Source of the DNA: Gammaproteobacteria bacterium
GTDB taxonomy: Bacteria; Pseudomonadota; Gammaproteobacteria; SZUA-229
DNA length: 6,635 nt
Reading direction: 5' to 3'
Assembly: GCA_015484935.1 (NCBI GenBank)
Contig: WFUQ01000130.1
Span: forward strand, 1-6,635
The notes under the pieces are model-generated. The model did not search any database, had not been told where the DNA came from, and saw only the letters and a program-made list of their open reading frames with translations. The first letter of the stretch is position 1, and every line of letters begins with the position of its first letter. Shown piece by piece: positions 5,907-6,635 of the stretch. The position numbers were made by a program, and so were the translations under genes.

Positions 5907-5922
5907 CTGGAGTGGGCTCCAG
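5907..5922. promoter_or_regulatory. second MerR-type dyad in the cluster's 5' leader
   Basis: CTGGAG (5907-5912) and CTCCAG (5917-5922) form a perfect 6-bp inverted repeat with a 4-bp centre. On the minus strand TGGAGCCCACTCCAGA matches the promoter dyad TGGAGCTGACTCCAGA at 14 of 16 positions. It is placed at about +32 to +47 of the predicted transcript, and the hexamer at the matching -35 position (GGAACC) is not consensus. It could be a second regulator site, a decayed duplicate promoter, or an RNA hairpin. Confidence 0.6.
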
Positions 5923-5959
5923 GTTCCGTTAAATCGTATGTTTTTATCGATTGATAGTG

Positions 5960-5990
5960 AGTTTAAACTCTGGAGTCAGCTCCAAGTCAA
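5960..5990 (-). promoter_or_regulatory. MerR-family operator/promoter of the metal cluster, 19-bp spacer
   Basis: On the minus strand, TTGACT (-35, 5985-5990) and TAAACT (-10, 5960-5965) are separated by exactly 19 bp. Within the spacer lies TGGAG-CTGA-CTCCA (5971-5984), an inverted repeat with a 4-bp centre, placed toward the -35. This is the hallmark of promoters activated by MerR-family proteins, where DNA distortion by the metal-bound regulator realigns the two hexamers. The TGGAG/CTCCA arms resemble those of the zntA promoter. Transcription should start near 5953, about 83 nt before the outer-membrane gene. The regulator encoded at 2980-3417 is the obvious candidate. Confidence 0.85.
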
Positions 5991-6049
5991 GCATTCTCCG
6001 TATTTTTACTACACAACACACATATCAAGGAAATGAACAGACTGCTCTG

Positions 6050-6635
6050 CTACAGGATGCAGTCCTCAAGCCCCTGCTCCAAAGCGGCGATATCCAGCTT
6101 CTGATCGATCACCTCGATCAGATTGGATCGATCTTGCTCCATGCGAACCATATCAGACTGCAAGCACGTTGCGTTTATCAGGTAGTTACCCTCTGCTGTT
6201 CTGATAAACCCTTTCAAGCGAGTCACATCCAGTTCTGCAAGCCAGTCTTTTACCGCGCGGTAATCAAAGACTGTCTCGTCAGAAAATTCGAAACTGTGCG
6301 TCTGCCATCCGCCTCGATCACCTTCTGTGACTGCCTTGAAGCTGACCGTTTGTGTATAGTTGCGATGTTCGATATCCAGCCACTCAGTCTTACAGCGACC
6401 GTGGCTAGTCTCAGCGGTCAACTGTTTGGCCGGTGAGAAACTTTCACATAGCGTATGGAATGCCTGGAGTGCCTGCACGGAGGCCAGATCGATCTTGTTC
6501 GCCACCAGAATATCCGCAAGCTGCAACTGCTCCCGAAACAAATCGTTCTGACGATACGCATCCAATAGCAGGGTTTCGGGGTCCAGCAGGCAGATACCCG
6601 CTTTCAGCTCCAGCACATCATTGAAGCCTTCACCC
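6050..6635 (-). CDS. CobW/COG0523-family GTPase, 5' end outside window
   Basis: The visible 194 residues are the later part of a COG0523 metallochaperone-type GTPase. The frame is open to the right edge, starting within GEGFNDVLELKAG; the GTG at 6614-6616 is internal, not a start. ADILVANKIDLAS carries the NKxD guanine-specificity motif at visible residues 46-49. The CobW C-terminal domain follows, with RLKGFIRTAEGNYLINATCLQSDMVRMEQD. The Walker A region and the CxCC metal motif would lie in the missing N-terminal part. Family members serve cobalamin synthesis, nitrile hydratase assembly or zinc supply; nothing visible decides between these. It is on the same strand as the metal cluster but 179 bp upstream, with the cluster's promoter between, so it is probably a separate transcript. 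Confidence 0.88.
   Translation of the reverse strand, partial: GEGFNDVLELKAGICLLDPETLLLDAYRQNDLFREQLQLADILVANKIDLASVQALQAFHTLCESFSPAKQLTAETSHGRCKTEWLDIEHRNYTQTVSFKAVTEGDRGGWQTHSFEFSDETVFDYRAVKDWLAELDVTRLKGFIRTAEGNYLINATCLQSDMVRMEQDRSNLIEVIDQKLDIAALEQGLEDCIL

Noticed and set aside
5945..5956. TATC-N4-GATA dyad just downstream of the cluster's -10
   Set aside because: Only four base pairs in AT-rich DNA; expected by chance and not tied to any known site.
5951..6436. 161-codon plus-strand open frame
   Set aside because: Antisense to the CobW-family gene and crossing the cluster's promoter; no recognisable protein.
1..6635. CRISPR array, tRNA or rRNA gene, insertion sequence
   Set aside because: No spaced direct repeats, no cloverleaf or rRNA-like stretch, and no transposase or terminal inverted repeats were found by eye.

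Overview
The window looks like a gammaproteobacterial chromosome segment with GC near one half by eye. The evidence is a tsaD gene divergent from rpsU, with yqeY directly after rpsU, and S21, YqeY and uroporphyrinogen decarboxylase proteins that read like ordinary proteobacterial orthologues. The species cannot be named from this sequence alone.

Layout. (1) Bases 1-913, minus strand: the first 304 codons of tsaD, cut by the left edge. (2) Bases 914-1100: a divergent control region with a plausible promoter for each side and a terminator-like hairpin in the rpsU leader. (3) Bases 1101-2932, plus strand: rpsU, yqeY and hemE. The usual dnaG-rpoD continuation after rpsU is absent. (4) Bases 2933-2979: a short convergent gap. 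(5) Bases 2980-5870, minus strand: a six-gene cluster. In transcription order it encodes an outer-membrane beta-barrel, a periplasmic HMA (MerP-like) protein, a MerT-like inner-membrane protein, a second and extended periplasmic HMA protein, a small cytosolic thioredoxin-fold protein, and a MerR-family regulator. (6) Bases 5871-6049: the cluster's control region. It holds a MerR-type promoter (-35 TTGACT, -10 TAAACT, 19-bp spacer) over a TGGAG-N4-CTCCA dyad, plus a second near-identical dyad inside the predicted 5' leader. (7) Bases 6050-6635, minus strand: the C-terminal part of a CobW/COG0523 GTPase, cut by the right edge.

The most interesting part is the six-gene cluster. Its architecture recalls mercury uptake (MerT, MerP, MerR), but the window holds no mercuric reductase. 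The regulator lacks the cysteine that MerR and ZntR use for divalent metals, and keeps only a CueR-like C-terminal cysteine pair. I infer a self-contained thiophilic-metal trafficking system: outer-membrane channel, two periplasmic carriers, an inner-membrane carrier and a cytosolic dithiol protein, controlled by its own sensor through the 19-bp-spacer promoter. The metal and the direction of transport cannot be read from the sequence. Copper(I), silver or another soft metal is at least as plausible as mercury.
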